A program made the position numbers and the translations under genes. The notes below the pieces were generated by a model. It saw nothing but the letters and a program-made list of their open reading frames with translations, was not told the origin of the DNA and did no database searches. Shown here in pieces: positions 21,810 through 30,668 of a stretch of DNA of 64,000 bases (position 1 is the first letter of the stretch; every line of letters starts with the position of its first letter). Location: NCBI GenBank assembly GCA_905221605.1, contig CAJNDS010002162.1:563103-627102 (forward strand). Direction: 5' to 3'. Source of the stretch: Symbiodinium natans. Its lineage: Eukaryota > Sar > Dinophyceae > Suessiales > Symbiodiniaceae.

Positions 21810-24800
21810 CTATTGCCAGGAGCCCTCCCAGTCCGGACGCCGAGAGCGATGGCCATCGGAGGTGGTATGGGAACGCGTACGGCTGGGCATGACCTGCATT
21901 GGGGGCAGCTCTTGCTCATCAACCCCCCACTCAGGGATGCCGTCCGGAATGGGGATACCTCTGTATCTTGTCATTGAGGTTTGGGCCGCGAGCCACATCA
22001 CCCGGACAGCTTCCTGGATTTGCCGGTACTGCACAACACCTTCGTCCTTATACTGATAGGGGAAGGAGGTAACTGCCGCACGTAGGGCCGAAGGATCAGG
22101 GTCCTTGGAGGTGCCATGGCAGTACATCTTAAACCAGAAGCTGTTGAGTCGCTGCTTGGTTGGATGTTTAGCTCGCATGAGCCCCTTAATGGCAGCCCAG
22201 TGAGCAGTGGCTGCGTCATACCACTCATTTCGGGGACGTTTTGGCCCATGCTTGGTGGGTGTGGTGCTGATCCCTTTCCAATGCGCTTCGAAGATGACTG
22301 GTAGTCGGAAAGGGGCTGAGACATCCACTTCTCGCAAAGCTGCAAGGTCAGTGGTTCGCAGCTCCGAGAAGCGCCAATCATTCACCTGTGCCTCGGGTTC
22401 GTCCTCCGCATCCGACATGTCATCCATCGGGCAGGGAGAACCTTCGTTAGTTTCAGAAGAGATGCTGACGACCTCCGGCGAGGCTGCCGCAGTGTTCACT
22501 TCCACCGGCGCAGCCAAGGGCGAGGAGAGCAAGCACTCTAGGGGCAACACTCGCCGTAGAAAAACAGCCATTCTGTGAGAAGTGTCAGGCCATTCCAAGT
22601 TATAAACTGACCAAAAGTGTTCAATGTTTTGGTTGGCCACCGAGGCCGCAAGGGCAAGCCGGATGGCGTCACGGAAATGGGCAGGGGGGTGGTCCGGCCT
22701 AAATTCTTGATAGTGCCTTTGCCCAAGTGTCTCTGTGCCCTGCAGCGTGATGCCTAGGAACGTATTCAGGTTGGGCTGGGCAAGCCTGGCCTTTTCCACG
22801 TCCGTGTGCTTAGCAGCTGCGGCCCATGCCTGCAAGGCTTCTTGGGAGGCTTGGCCAGTGACTTGTGGCAGTCCACTGTGCGCGTCCATCACATATTTGG
22901 TAGTAGGGCACTTGGGACACCGATAAGCGCGGCCAGCTAAGAAGGCCACCATGGCTGCGGGCGGCACATTGATCTGCAGGTCAGTAATTTTATTGTCAGA
23001 TTCAGGAAAACCAATAACAATGGGCAGCCCGGCCGTTCGCTCCAGGGGACCTTTTTGGTGGGACTCGAATGCGAGCAGAAGTGCACCCAGCCAATAATCT
23101 GGGTCAGCGTAGCTGAGCATTGCAGGAAAACTGGCATTGATGACACTCGGCAAGTCCGACACCGCAGAGAAAAGATCCGCGATGTACTGCGCTGTGGTAA
23201 GAAAGCCATACCCCACCAGGGACTCCGAAAGCCTTGCTTTGTCCAGCTGCGGAACCGGGCAATCCAACATTTCAGCAAGGTCGAAATGCTGCAATGCCCC
23301 CGACAGTCTAAGACACTGCGTGATGATAGGGTCATAAACCTTCAAATACGCCGCCGGAAACGTTTCAGGCAGATGCAGTAGCGTGTCCGCAATTCCGATC
23401 AGCATCTCCGAGTCTTGCAGCTGGTTCGGTATGCCGTTCAAAAACACCTCATAGGCCCTATATGCCCGAAGCTGCTGGCAGTGTGTTGTGAGGTGTTGCG
23501 AGTCACGCAGGCTCATGTAGGGCCGAGGTTTGACATTCTTACCAAAGTGATGTCCCGCTGCAAGTGCGCGCCACATGAGATCACAGACCGAGCCTGTGTT
23601 GCTCTGCATGATGGGTGCACAGGCTGGGGCGCTGGGGTCGCGGGTGCCGCTGGGCTCGCTAGGCCCTCGAGGCTTGGCTTTTGGTGGTTCCAGATGCTGA
23701 GAGCCGTCTTTGTCCAAAACGAGAGGCCGACTTTCCTTGCGAGCTTGGACAGCGGGCACAGGCCTGGCGGGGATGGGCGTCGGGCCATGGGGAGGCATAG
23801 GGAGATACGATTTTGGTTCCGTCAAGCCAAGTGAGTCCGTGGGAGACTTAGCGCAAGGGGGCGGTGATGCCTCAACCGTCCTAATCCCCTCCGGAAATGT
23901 TGCGTGCATGGGCCGTGTCCGGGGGCTGGGTGGACGTCGTACGCCAGGCGGTGGGTCCCTAATGTTGCCTCCACTACGGGGTGGACACGAGGCGGCGCTA
24001 CTCCCTCCGATCCTGTGGGCAACTTCACTAGAGGGAGTCGTCACACAAGCATCCAGAGCACTAGGACTCACGGCCGGCACAACCGCAGGCTCTGTCGTTG
24101 CAAGCTCCTTCCTCAGTGGTCCTCTCTCCCGCGTTGGGGTGCCGCAGGGTGTTCGGGAAACGTCCCGTTTAGCTGCCGGAGGTGGGCTGACAGCTGCCGC
24201 AATGGAGCCCCCCGCGGCCCGAGGCTTGAGCCATGGTGTACCCCACCGCTCACCATGGCGCGCGTTGGTGATAGCCTCGCTTTGGGCTGGTGACTGCAGC
24301 GGCGTAAGAACCTCGACTGCAGTAGCAGCTACCACGTCGGGACTGTGACTACTCGCGGGCACAGGGCTGTTTCCCGGAGAGTCCACATCAATCGCAGTTT
24401 CGGAGGCAGCCTTACCCGTACGAACAGGTAGGAGGTGAAGACCGCGGGGGGCTCGCATTATGCCGGCCTTGTGTTCGAAAGCCGGGTCAGCGCGTTGAGC
24501 AGATCCCCGCTTGGGCGGCGTCCTAATGCTGGTATCCCCTAGCAAGCAGGTGAGGTACTGGGCGACCCCATCTCCTTCCCTCACCGGCTGGAAGGGGACA
24601 CAATACACAGCATTGGGCAAGGGCTCCAGGACGAAGCCGCGCGTTTGCAGACTAGCAATGGTGCCCGAGTAGGAGTTGGAAGTGAAAGAGGGGCTCCCCC
24701 ATCCTTCTTGCTTAAGTGTGCGGTAAAGAACTTCCCGCTTATCTCCCCAGGTGGCCTTCAAGGCCCACGCTTGATGCAGGGGTGGGGCTTCAAAAAGGTC

Positions 24801-25640
24801 CAGCCCTACTTTGCGTTCCGCAGGCAGCACGATGCTGGCTACTGTCCGTTCTCGGAAGGCTTGCTTGTGTAATGCCTTTGCAACGCCAGGGCCATCCATG
24901 CTCCACAAGCTGGCTTGTGTGCGCACATATTCCGCGCATTCAATCAGGCCTCCGGTTGCGCAGGCCGCCATTTGGAAGCATGCACCTATACCATCAGAGT
25001 AGTGCGGCGCTACGAAAACCAAAGCCCCAAGTCCTCTCGTGAAGGAGGAGGTGGCTCGGGCAAACCCTGCCTCGCTACTAAACAGGAATCCAGAAGCCCG
25101 ACAAGTCACAAAGACACCTATCCCAAATGTGGGGCCAGTGGAGCAGGCCGTGGTGATAGCGCCGAAGAAGCGTTTAAGGGACCCTATGTGATTCATGAGG
25201 AAGGTCCGAAACGTCACAAGGCTCCAAGTGGTGGGCGCGCCAGTCAGCGGGAAATCTGGTGCGGTTTGGCAGGCTTCCAGTAGGCTCATATCGTCATCGC
25301 CCAGTGGGTCTGCGGGGAGACTCGACTGCAGCATAAACTTCATTTGAGTAACAATCCTGGCATACTGAGAGACCATCCCGATAGGGGAGTCAGGATAAAC
25401 CTGGTGCCCAAAAGTGAGCACAATGTCCGCCAGGACCATGCTGAGGTCGTAGCTTCTGCCTAGTTTGGTTTGGGTCTCATCCTGATCTGGCACCCGTACC
25501 CATCGGCACGTTTCCATCCACCTGCCTGCAAAGCTACGCAGTGGCCGCCCGAGCAGGTGCTGCACGTGGGACCTGGTGGCATAAGTAGCCGAGGGACCCC
25601 GCCTGTCAGATCGAAGCGGCACGCCTCCGAGTACCGACAT
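21810..25640 (-). CDS. SF1 (Upf1-like) helicase C-terminal half fused to a long unknown region
   Basis: This is a 1276-codon ORF. From about residue 65 it reads like the RecA2 half of an SF1 helicase: VLADIVLTFGHQ, then SPIGMVSQYARIVTQMKFML (motif V position, polymerised-substrate tracking) and FARATSSFTRGLGALVFVAP (motif VI with its Arg). Residues about 400-680 are Pro/Ser-rich and probably disordered. Residues about 690-1276 are a compositionally normal, probably folded region with no motif I recognise. The upstream helicase half survives only as the overlapping out-of-frame fragment ending at 25840. Copy B lacks most of the C-terminal region because of element X. The start codon is arbitrary: a 1-bp deletion near 25572, relative to copy B, created this frame boundary. 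Confidence 0.6.
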   Translation of the reverse strand: MSVLGGVPLRSDRRGPSATYATRSHVQHLLGRPLRSFAGRWMETCRWVRVPDQDETQTKLGRSYDLSMVLADIVLTFGHQVYPDSPIGMVSQYARIVTQMKFMLQSSLPADPLGDDDMSLLEACQTAPDFPLTGAPTTWSLVTFRTFLMNHIGSLKRFFGAITTACSTGPTFGIGVFVTCRASGFLFSSEAGFARATSSFTRGLGALVFVAPHYSDGIGACFQMAACATGGLIECAEYVRTQASLWSMDGPGVAKALHKQAFRERTVASIVLPAERKVGLDLFEAPPLHQAWALKATWGDKREVLYRTLKQEGWGSPSFTSNSYSGTIASLQTRGFVLEPLPNAVYCVPFQPVREGDGVAQYLTCLLGDTSIRTPPKRGSAQRADPAFEHKAGIMRAPRGLHLLPVRTGKAASETAIDVDSPGNSPVPASSHSPDVVAATAVEVLTPLQSPAQSEAITNARHGERWGTPWLKPRAAGGSIAAAVSPPPAAKRDVSRTPCGTPTRERGPLRKELATTEPAVVPAVSPSALDACVTTPSSEVAHRIGGSSAASCPPRSGGNIRDPPPGVRRPPSPRTRPMHATFPEGIRTVEASPPPCAKSPTDSLGLTEPKSYLPMPPHGPTPIPARPVPAVQARKESRPLVLDKDGSQHLEPPKAKPRGPSEPSGTRDPSAPACAPIMQSNTGSVCDLMWRALAAGHHFGKNVKPRPYMSLRDSQHLTTHCQQLRAYRAYEVFLNGIPNQLQDSEMLIGIADTLLHLPETFPAAYLKVYDPIITQCLRLSGALQHFDLAEMLDCPVPQLDKARLSESLVGYGFLTTAQYIADLFSAVSDLPSVINASFPAMLSYADPDYWLGALLLAFESHQKGPLERTAGLPIVIGFPESDNKITDLQINVPPAAMVAFLAGRAYRCPKCPTTKYVMDAHSGLPQVTGQASQEALQAWAAAAKHTDVEKARLAQPNLNTFLGITLQGTETLGQRHYQEFRPDHPPAHFRDAIRLALAASVANQNIEHFWSVYNLEWPDTSHRMAVFLRRVLPLECLLSSPLAAPVEVNTAAASPEVVSISSETNEGSPCPMDDMSDAEDEPEAQVNDWRFSELRTTDLAALREVDVSAPFRLPVIFEAHWKGISTTPTKHGPKRPRNEWYDAATAHWAAIKGLMRAKHPTKQRLNSFWFKMYCHGTSKDPDPSALRAAVTSFPYQYKDEGVVQYRQIQEAVRVMWLAAQTSMTRYRGIPIPDGIPEWGVDEQELPPMQVMPSRTRSHTTSDGHRSRRPDWEGSWQ

Positions 25641-25840
25641 GCGTATAGAATGGCAGCAATCTCAGGAGGGAGGCGCATGGATGAACAGAGCGAGAGGTTG
25701 ATAGCCGGTCCGACAATGGCCTTCAGCCCGGCGGCCTGCATGACTGTCTCGGCTTGCTTCGGTTTGACGATGCTCATACAGAGAATCGAATCCAGCATCG
25801 AGACCGCTGAGAACAACACTTCTGACGCCCCAGAGGAACG
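25572..25840 (-). pseudogene. SF1 helicase middle fragment, cut by the DIRS-like junction
   Basis: The frame reads SGASEVLFSAVSMLDSIL and then LSLCSSMRLPPEIAAILY (the helicase motif IV-like Arg region), matching residues about 378-440 of the copy B helicase at 40818-42377. It begins exactly at the break with the neighbouring retroelement (about 25840) and runs out of frame near 25572, where copy B has one extra base. Together with the 1276-codon ORF it shows that copy A is a truncated, frame-broken helicase gene. Confidence 0.65.
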
Positions 25841-28757
25841 GGGAGTTCAAATAGGCCGAAACTTCCTGTATCCGGCTGGGAGTGTTGAAGAACAAGACCT
25901 CGGAGTGAAGGAATCTGCTGAAGGAAACCCATATCCCCAGAGCCGTAAATTCTTCCTGGAACCCATGATCCTTGTCCTCCGAAACTTTCCAGCCAAGCAG
26001 TGCAAAGAAACCATGCAGGACTCTTTCCACGTGGACCTGCTCCTCGGATCTACAGATGTTGACGAAGTCGTCGAAAAAGTGCGTCATCATGAGCTTAAGG
26101 TTCTTAACGGCTAACCACCACAAGCTATACGCTATCCTAAGGTACCCATACACAGCCCTGCTGGCACCAAACGGAAGCGCATACATCTGCCTCACCACGC
26201 ATTTGGCCTCTGCAGGGCAGAAGTATGCAACAAAGGCAAACATCAGGCCAGCGGCTGAAACAGGAACCTGTCTGTAGGCAGCTTTCAAGTCCAGGCACTT
26301 TCCGACCATGGCCTTGCCTGGCAAACGCTGGAGTGCTGCCAGAACCATGGCTGCGATCAAGTCCACACTCTGAGGCTGGGGAGATTCGGTCTTCTGCACA
26401 GTATCGTTCAGAAGGGAAGCGCTGCAGTCGTCAATTACTCTGGGCCGATCCTTCTGAAGAATGGCGAAGCGCCTGTTGATCACTGCATCTGAGGGCAACG
26501 AGCTGGGGTCCAGCGGACCAGAAACCCAGCCTTTCTCATATTCCTCAGCTGTCTTCTGGCATATGACGGCATCATGCTCAGATGGCTTGGATGCAGCAAC
26601 GAGAATCTTCCGGCGAACTTCGGGAGTCTGCTGTGCTAGACCAGCGGGGGACAGCTTGGCGGGTTTGAAACAAGGTCCAAAAAGCCCAGAAGCCGGCACC
26701 TGGCCTGCAAGATCGACACCTTCCTTCATCAGATCTACGACTCCCAGATCCGGATAACCGCTGGCACGTAACATTTCCTGCCATAGCAGGAGGTTCTTCC
26801 CCTCCAGCACCTTTGCTCGCTCTGGGGGCATCGATGCCTTCAGAGCTGCCTCCTCCTCCTTCAAAGCCCCCATCCTATTCAACCAGTGCTTAAACCAACC
26901 AGTCCTGACCTCTGCAGTCTCAGCCAAGGTATGGCTTGCATTGAAGTCAATGGCCTCTTCCAGAACACTTGGCAGCAAAGCGCTGAAAGTACGAGGATGC
27001 CCCTTGGCCACTGCAGCTCTCACAAACTCTTGTGGTTCAAAGGGAATGCCCCAAGCAACCTCGGTGGTACCTTGTGGCAGGGCCCCGGCGGGGGCAACAG
27101 AAGGCGGAGGCGCCCATTCCTTCTTCAAGCGGGCCATGGGCTCGACCGGCAGGTCGTCAAGCAGAACGGAGGGACCGCGCAAGACAACAACCTGCTTGTG
27201 TTCCGGCACCAGGGGGGCGTAAGAAGAAGCCTTGGGCTGCAACCCAGTGCGGGCGCGGATGGCCGCAATGGACGGCTCAGACGACGGCGCGACCTCAACG
27301 GCTTGGGCAAAGCAACGCGCCACGCAGACAGCAAGAAAAGGCGGATAGGCGCACTCCTCACTAGTGGACCAGGCGTGGGACGGGGTGAGCCCCCAGGGCA
27401 AATGTTGCGAAGCGCAACTGGCACCAGGACAAGTACGGGCGAGGGCGGTGAAGGAGGGGTGGTTGTGGGCGATGGCCGTCCATTTGGGTCTGCGACCCTT
27501 GAAAGCGCAGTTCTGGAAGCAAGTCCAAAAGGGACAGTAGGGCTGAGCTCGGCGCCAGGATGAAGTCGACCAGAAGAGGCTGCCGCGAGGATTCTCCACT
27601 GCCACCATGATCTGCGCCTGGTCAGCGAAAGCACACAGCTCCTGAACCAAGGAATACAAGATATTCGCTTGGCGAACTCGCACAGCATGAAGGCCTTCAA
27701 GGCCTGGCAGGCCGTCGGGGTAGGCCGAGTCGCGCAAGGGAGGCGGCGACGGTACAATGTTACCGGCAGCATCATACACCGGGATGCAACGTGCGAGACT
27801 GGCCGTCCCGCACGGCGGAGCAATCCACAACCCTACTAGATATGGGCAACGCAACCAATGCCACAGCAAGTCCTGCCCGGCTGGTGAACTGAGGTCTGCC
27901 ACCAAAGTATGCGAGCGAGCTTCGGACGAAGGCCTAGAATCCACGCCGAAACAGTGCGGCCAAAAAGAACGCAAAGCTGTTGTGATGCGAGCAGAACCAG
28001 AGAAGATCTCAAAAACCACCGGGAAATTGCTGCGCAGCGGACGCGGGGGGGCCGGACCGGCCTTGTCGCCGGTAGACAGGGCTGGGCAGCGAAAGCCTAA
28101 GCTTTGCAGGGCTGACCTGTCGGAAGCCGTCAGCAGCTCGAAGCGAGCTATGACAAAGGCCGCAATCACCACCCGGGATCCAACCCAAGGAGCGGTCGCA
28201 TGAAGCAGATGTGGGTCGAAAAGTGTGGGCCCCGTGAGGCTGAGGAGACGACCTTTGGTGGCAACAGCGGTGTCGGGGCACGCCACTGAGCCTTCGTCAT
28301 CTTCAATCCACAGCTCGCCTCCTTCGAAGCTGGAGCAAGGAATGAGGCAGGAGGGAAAGCCTGAACTGTTATTCAGGTCACGGTGAGGAGGGGTGCAAAG
28401 ATCCTTAAAAAGGGCTATCGAAGAGAATTCGATTTCTGGGGCTCGACGCTTGACTAGGTCACACAGACAGCGCGTGACATTTGGAAAAGTGGATGCATGG
28501 GTCCTCAGGCCAACCAAAGACCCATGGACGTACGCGCCCGTTGTAAAGCTAAACTCGGATGGCATGCCTTGTCCCCGAGCAGGACGCTCGGACTTGAGAT
28601 AGGGCACCAAAGCGCAGACATCGGCTTCCGTGACCCCCTGTTGGAGAAAGGAGGCTGCAAGAGATTCGGCATTGTCCGGAGAAATGCGTGAGGAGACGAC
28701 CTCACCAGTGGAAAAACGTGGTTCAGCGCCCGGCGCCGGAGGGCGCGGCAGCAGCAC
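25662..28757 (-). CDS. Polyprotein: 2OG-Fe(II) dioxygenase-like, C5-methyltransferase-like, reverse transcriptase
   Basis: 1031 codons. Residues 65-210 look like a 2OG-Fe(II) oxygenase: HRD (H125, D127), GGELWIE, then H186 with R195 (HATAPWVGSR), the usual metal and 2-oxoglutarate ligands. Residues 245-480 resemble a C5 cytosine methyltransferase: FEIFSGSARITTAL (SAM-binding motif I), IAPPCGT with C316 (motif IV; PPCG rather than PCQ) and VAVENPRG (motif VI; ENP rather than ENV). Residues about 750-960 are RT: RPRVIDD, LDLKAAYRQ (motif A), LPFGASRA (motif B), THFFDDF with D896 and D897 (motif C). After about residue 978 the frame enters H copy A sequence, so RNase H is missing. The listed start is a GTG. 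The frame is open back to the Gag TGA, so translation probably arrives by readthrough. Confidence 0.8.
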   Translation of the reverse strand: MLLPRPPAPGAEPRFSTGEVVSSRISPDNAESLAASFLQQGVTEADVCALVPYLKSERPARGQGMPSEFSFTTGAYVHGSLVGLRTHASTFPNVTRCLCDLVKRRAPEIEFSSIALFKDLCTPPHRDLNNSSGFPSCLIPCSSFEGGELWIEDDEGSVACPDTAVATKGRLLSLTGPTLFDPHLLHATAPWVGSRVVIAAFVIARFELLTASDRSALQSLGFRCPALSTGDKAGPAPPRPLRSNFPVVFEIFSGSARITTALRSFWPHCFGVDSRPSSEARSHTLVADLSSPAGQDLLWHWLRCPYLVGLWIAPPCGTASLARCIPVYDAAGNIVPSPPPLRDSAYPDGLPGLEGLHAVRVRQANILYSLVQELCAFADQAQIMVAVENPRGSLFWSTSSWRRAQPYCPFWTCFQNCAFKGRRPKWTAIAHNHPSFTALARTCPGASCASQHLPWGLTPSHAWSTSEECAYPPFLAVCVARCFAQAVEVAPSSEPSIAAIRARTGLQPKASSYAPLVPEHKQVVVLRGPSVLLDDLPVEPMARLKKEWAPPPSVAPAGALPQGTTEVAWGIPFEPQEFVRAAVAKGHPRTFSALLPSVLEEAIDFNASHTLAETAEVRTGWFKHWLNRMGALKEEEAALKASMPPERAKVLEGKNLLLWQEMLRASGYPDLGVVDLMKEGVDLAGQVPASGLFGPCFKPAKLSPAGLAQQTPEVRRKILVAASKPSEHDAVICQKTAEEYEKGWVSGPLDPSSLPSDAVINRRFAILQKDRPRVIDDCSASLLNDTVQKTESPQPQSVDLIAAMVLAALQRLPGKAMVGKCLDLKAAYRQVPVSAAGLMFAFVAYFCPAEAKCVVRQMYALPFGASRAVYGYLRIAYSLWWLAVKNLKLMMTHFFDDFVNICRSEEQVHVERVLHGFFALLGWKVSEDKDHGFQEEFTALGIWVSFSRFLHSEVLFFNTPSRIQEVSAYLNSPFLWGVRSVVLSGLDAGFDSLYEHRQTEASRDSHAGRRAEGHCRTGYQPLALFIHAPPS

Positions 28758-28775
28758 CCCCGACGCCCCAAGCTC

Positions 28776-28778
28776 TCA
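28776..28778 (-). other. In-frame TGA between Gag and Pol (candidate readthrough codon)
   Basis: Gag ends HTIRQCN at a TGA. The six codons that follow (GAG CTT GGG GCG TCG GGG) are open and join the polyprotein frame directly, in the same register. No ATG lies between them. A single in-frame stop between Gag and Pol is the arrangement used for stop-codon suppression in some retroelements. A single nonsense mutation in a once-continuous Gag-Pol would look the same. Confidence 0.5.
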
Positions 28779-30101
28779 ATTGCACTGCCTAATCGTGTGA
28801 GTGCTCTTGAAGCACTTGGCGCAAACATGCAGGCGCTTACAATGCGGATTCTTGCAGCCTTCCAAGTTGTGGTTGAAACAAAGCTCCTTGCCATCGTCAG
28901 TCCTGGCATGTCCGCCCAAGTCACTGATCACCTTGGGCACGGCCGGCCCATGGATCCTACCTTTGCCCTTGCCTGCAGGGGCCCCTCTGCCGCGGCCTTT
29001 GGCCCATTTGGAACCGGGCCGCGCACGCCCGAACTGCCCCGAGGACGCAGAAGCAGCAGGGCGCTTCAGCCCCCGCTGATCAGGACGCTGAGCCGCCAAA
29101 GGCATCAAAAGCATGCTGACCTGGTAGCTTTCAAGAGCTTCCAAAAGCTTGGTGTCCAAGGCATACACGCCGGATGGATCGCGCCGGGGCTTGACATCAG
29201 CAGCGATGAGACGCTCAAACACCATACGGTCCGCCCTGGCCAACTGACTGACCGAACACCTCTGGTAATCAGGGGGCGGGTCACGGGCCAAATGCTGGAA
29301 AAGGAGCGTGACATACTTCTGATAAGACGTGAAGGATACAATCTGCGCAAAAGCAAAAGCAACGCCTCGCCGCAAAAGGGCTTCCTGCAGCTGTAGGGCC
29401 GAGCACGGCGGACTCTCGGGCACATCAGCCTGGCTGGAGACAGACAGCGTTTTGGCATCATCAAGCTCGAGGACCTTCTTGTCGGGTCGTGCATTCGTGA
29501 CCTCGAAGGCCCGACTAACACAAACATCAGGGCTGAGAAAACGAAGCTGATCCTCTCTCTCGATGGCAGCTGCTTTATCAAGTAGGCTGAAAGAGGGCTC
29601 GAGGGGACCTTCCAAAGCCAGACCCGGCAACGAAGCCCTTAAATGCGCCATCCGCCGGGAGCGTTCAGCTTCCGGAACCTTCTTTTGGGCGGAACTATCG
29701 GGGTGGGTTAACTGCTCCTTGAGCTCAGCTGTGGCCAATGCCCCTCCCTCCCAGATGAGGCGGCGGAGCGAGGCCTGATCACCTAGGGTCGCAGCGGGCA
29801 AATGCAAGCGCATCCAAACCTCAACATCGGCATCGGCAAGGGGCTGGCCCGGAGTCCCAATGATATGTGCAATGTTACCCATGGTCGCAACCCCATGAGC
29901 CTGCAAAGCTTGCAAGCTGGCCCCACTCATCCCGATTTCGGAGGCCCTCTTTTCAAAATGAGCTTCACTGTCCAGAAGACTCGACATGGCTGAACAAACG
30001 TGCAGCCTTTCCAAAAGGCGGCCTAAGCTGGAGCTCGACAGCAAAGGACTGAAGCATGTACTGACAGAGTGAGGCCAAACATCAAGGCAGCAGATCACCA
30101 C
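28776..30101 (-). CDS. DIRS-like element Gag with two zinc motifs
   Basis: 441 codons. The N-terminal two thirds are helical and charged, with no catalytic motif. A basic Gly/Arg/Lys segment (about residues 355-395) precedes a CCCH-type finger (CFNHNLEGCKNPHCKRLH: C-X7-C-X4-C-X3-H) and then a retroviral-type zinc knuckle CX2CX4HX4C (CAKCFKSTHTIRQC) at the extreme C-terminus. This is the layout expected for a nucleocapsid that packages element RNA. The first ATG at 30101 was kept, though another Met about 38 codons in (MSSLLDSEAHF) has a more typical start context. It is followed in frame by the polyprotein across a TGA. Confidence 0.75.
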   Translation of the reverse strand: MVICCLDVWPHSVSTCFSPLLSSSSLGRLLERLHVCSAMSSLLDSEAHFEKRASEIGMSGASLQALQAHGVATMGNIAHIIGTPGQPLADADVEVWMRLHLPAATLGDQASLRRLIWEGGALATAELKEQLTHPDSSAQKKVPEAERSRRMAHLRASLPGLALEGPLEPSFSLLDKAAAIEREDQLRFLSPDVCVSRAFEVTNARPDKKVLELDDAKTLSVSSQADVPESPPCSALQLQEALLRRGVAFAFAQIVSFTSYQKYVTLLFQHLARDPPPDYQRCSVSQLARADRMVFERLIAADVKPRRDPSGVYALDTKLLEALESYQVSMLLMPLAAQRPDQRGLKRPAASASSGQFGRARPGSKWAKGRGRGAPAGKGKGRIHGPAVPKVISDLGGHARTDDGKELCFNHNLEGCKNPHCKRLHVCAKCFKSTHTIRQCN

Positions 30102-30668
30102 GGCTCATCAGCATCTAGTTTGAGGTGAAATGTTCCACTAAACAAGAGCATCTCATGCAGATTGCTTAGTGTCCCACATATGAAGTCTTCAGAACGCCCA
30201 ACTTTTTCAGCGGCGAAGAGATGTGGGGGGCTGCCGGAAGCTTTCAAAAACATCTGCTCGAAAAAGTCTGACAGCTCAGCGCATCCGCCGGCAGGTGCAA
30301 CCACCAAACACAACTCAGAGAGTGCAAGGCCAGCCATGTGGCCTCAGCACATCAGATGGCCACGTGGTCGAGGCGCATCCGCCAGCCATGTTGCCGAGGC
30401 ATAGCGCAAGCGCATCCGCCGCGCCACTCCAAAGAAAAATCTGGCCGATCGGCGCATCCGCCGGCTGGTGCAACCACCAAACACAACCGATAGACTGCAG
30501 TGCCACTGTGTGACGAAACCGCATCCGACAGCCATGTTGTCGAGCGCATCCGCCGGCCATGTTGCCGAGGCATAGGCAGCAAGCGCATCCGCCGGCTGGC
30601 CAGACAGATTTTGCAAAAGTCTGTACCACCAAGTCACAAAGGGCTTTGCCCTAAGAAGAGAAACCATG
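30102..30668. repeat. Spacer with seven copies of a GCATCCGCCGG motif
   Basis: The 13-mer CGCATCCGCCGGC or a close variant occurs near 30278, 30378, 30409, 30449, 30513, 30543 and 30588, all in one orientation. Several copies are followed by 'ctggtgcaaccaccaaacacaac' (30292-30315, 30462-30485) or 'catgttgccgaggcatag'. Position between the recombinase and Gag genes makes it a candidate for promoter elements or recombinase binding sites. Short minus-strand ORFs here merely translate the repeats (AGGCA..). Confidence 0.6.

Larger units (their letters stand above)
19629..25840 (-). mobile_element. Large helicase unit H, copy A (5'-truncated)
   Basis: The minus-strand unit ends downstream at an A-run (T run at about 19630-19642) that is also present at 33868-33881 in copy B, each directly preceded on the minus strand by the same roughly 300-bp sequence. 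That looks like the poly(A) end of a retrocopied transcript. It contains structured repeat modules (19640-21760) and an ORF with the C-terminal half of an SF1 helicase (21810-25640). At about 25840 homology to copy B ends abruptly and the DIRS-like element begins. No transposase, integrase or RT is evident within it, so its mobility is an inference from the two dispersed copies. Confidence 0.5.

Noticed and set aside
23710-24348. 212-codon plus-strand ORF opposite the H Pro-rich region
   Set aside because: Composition is the complement of a Pro/Ser-rich disordered segment; no independent feature supports it.
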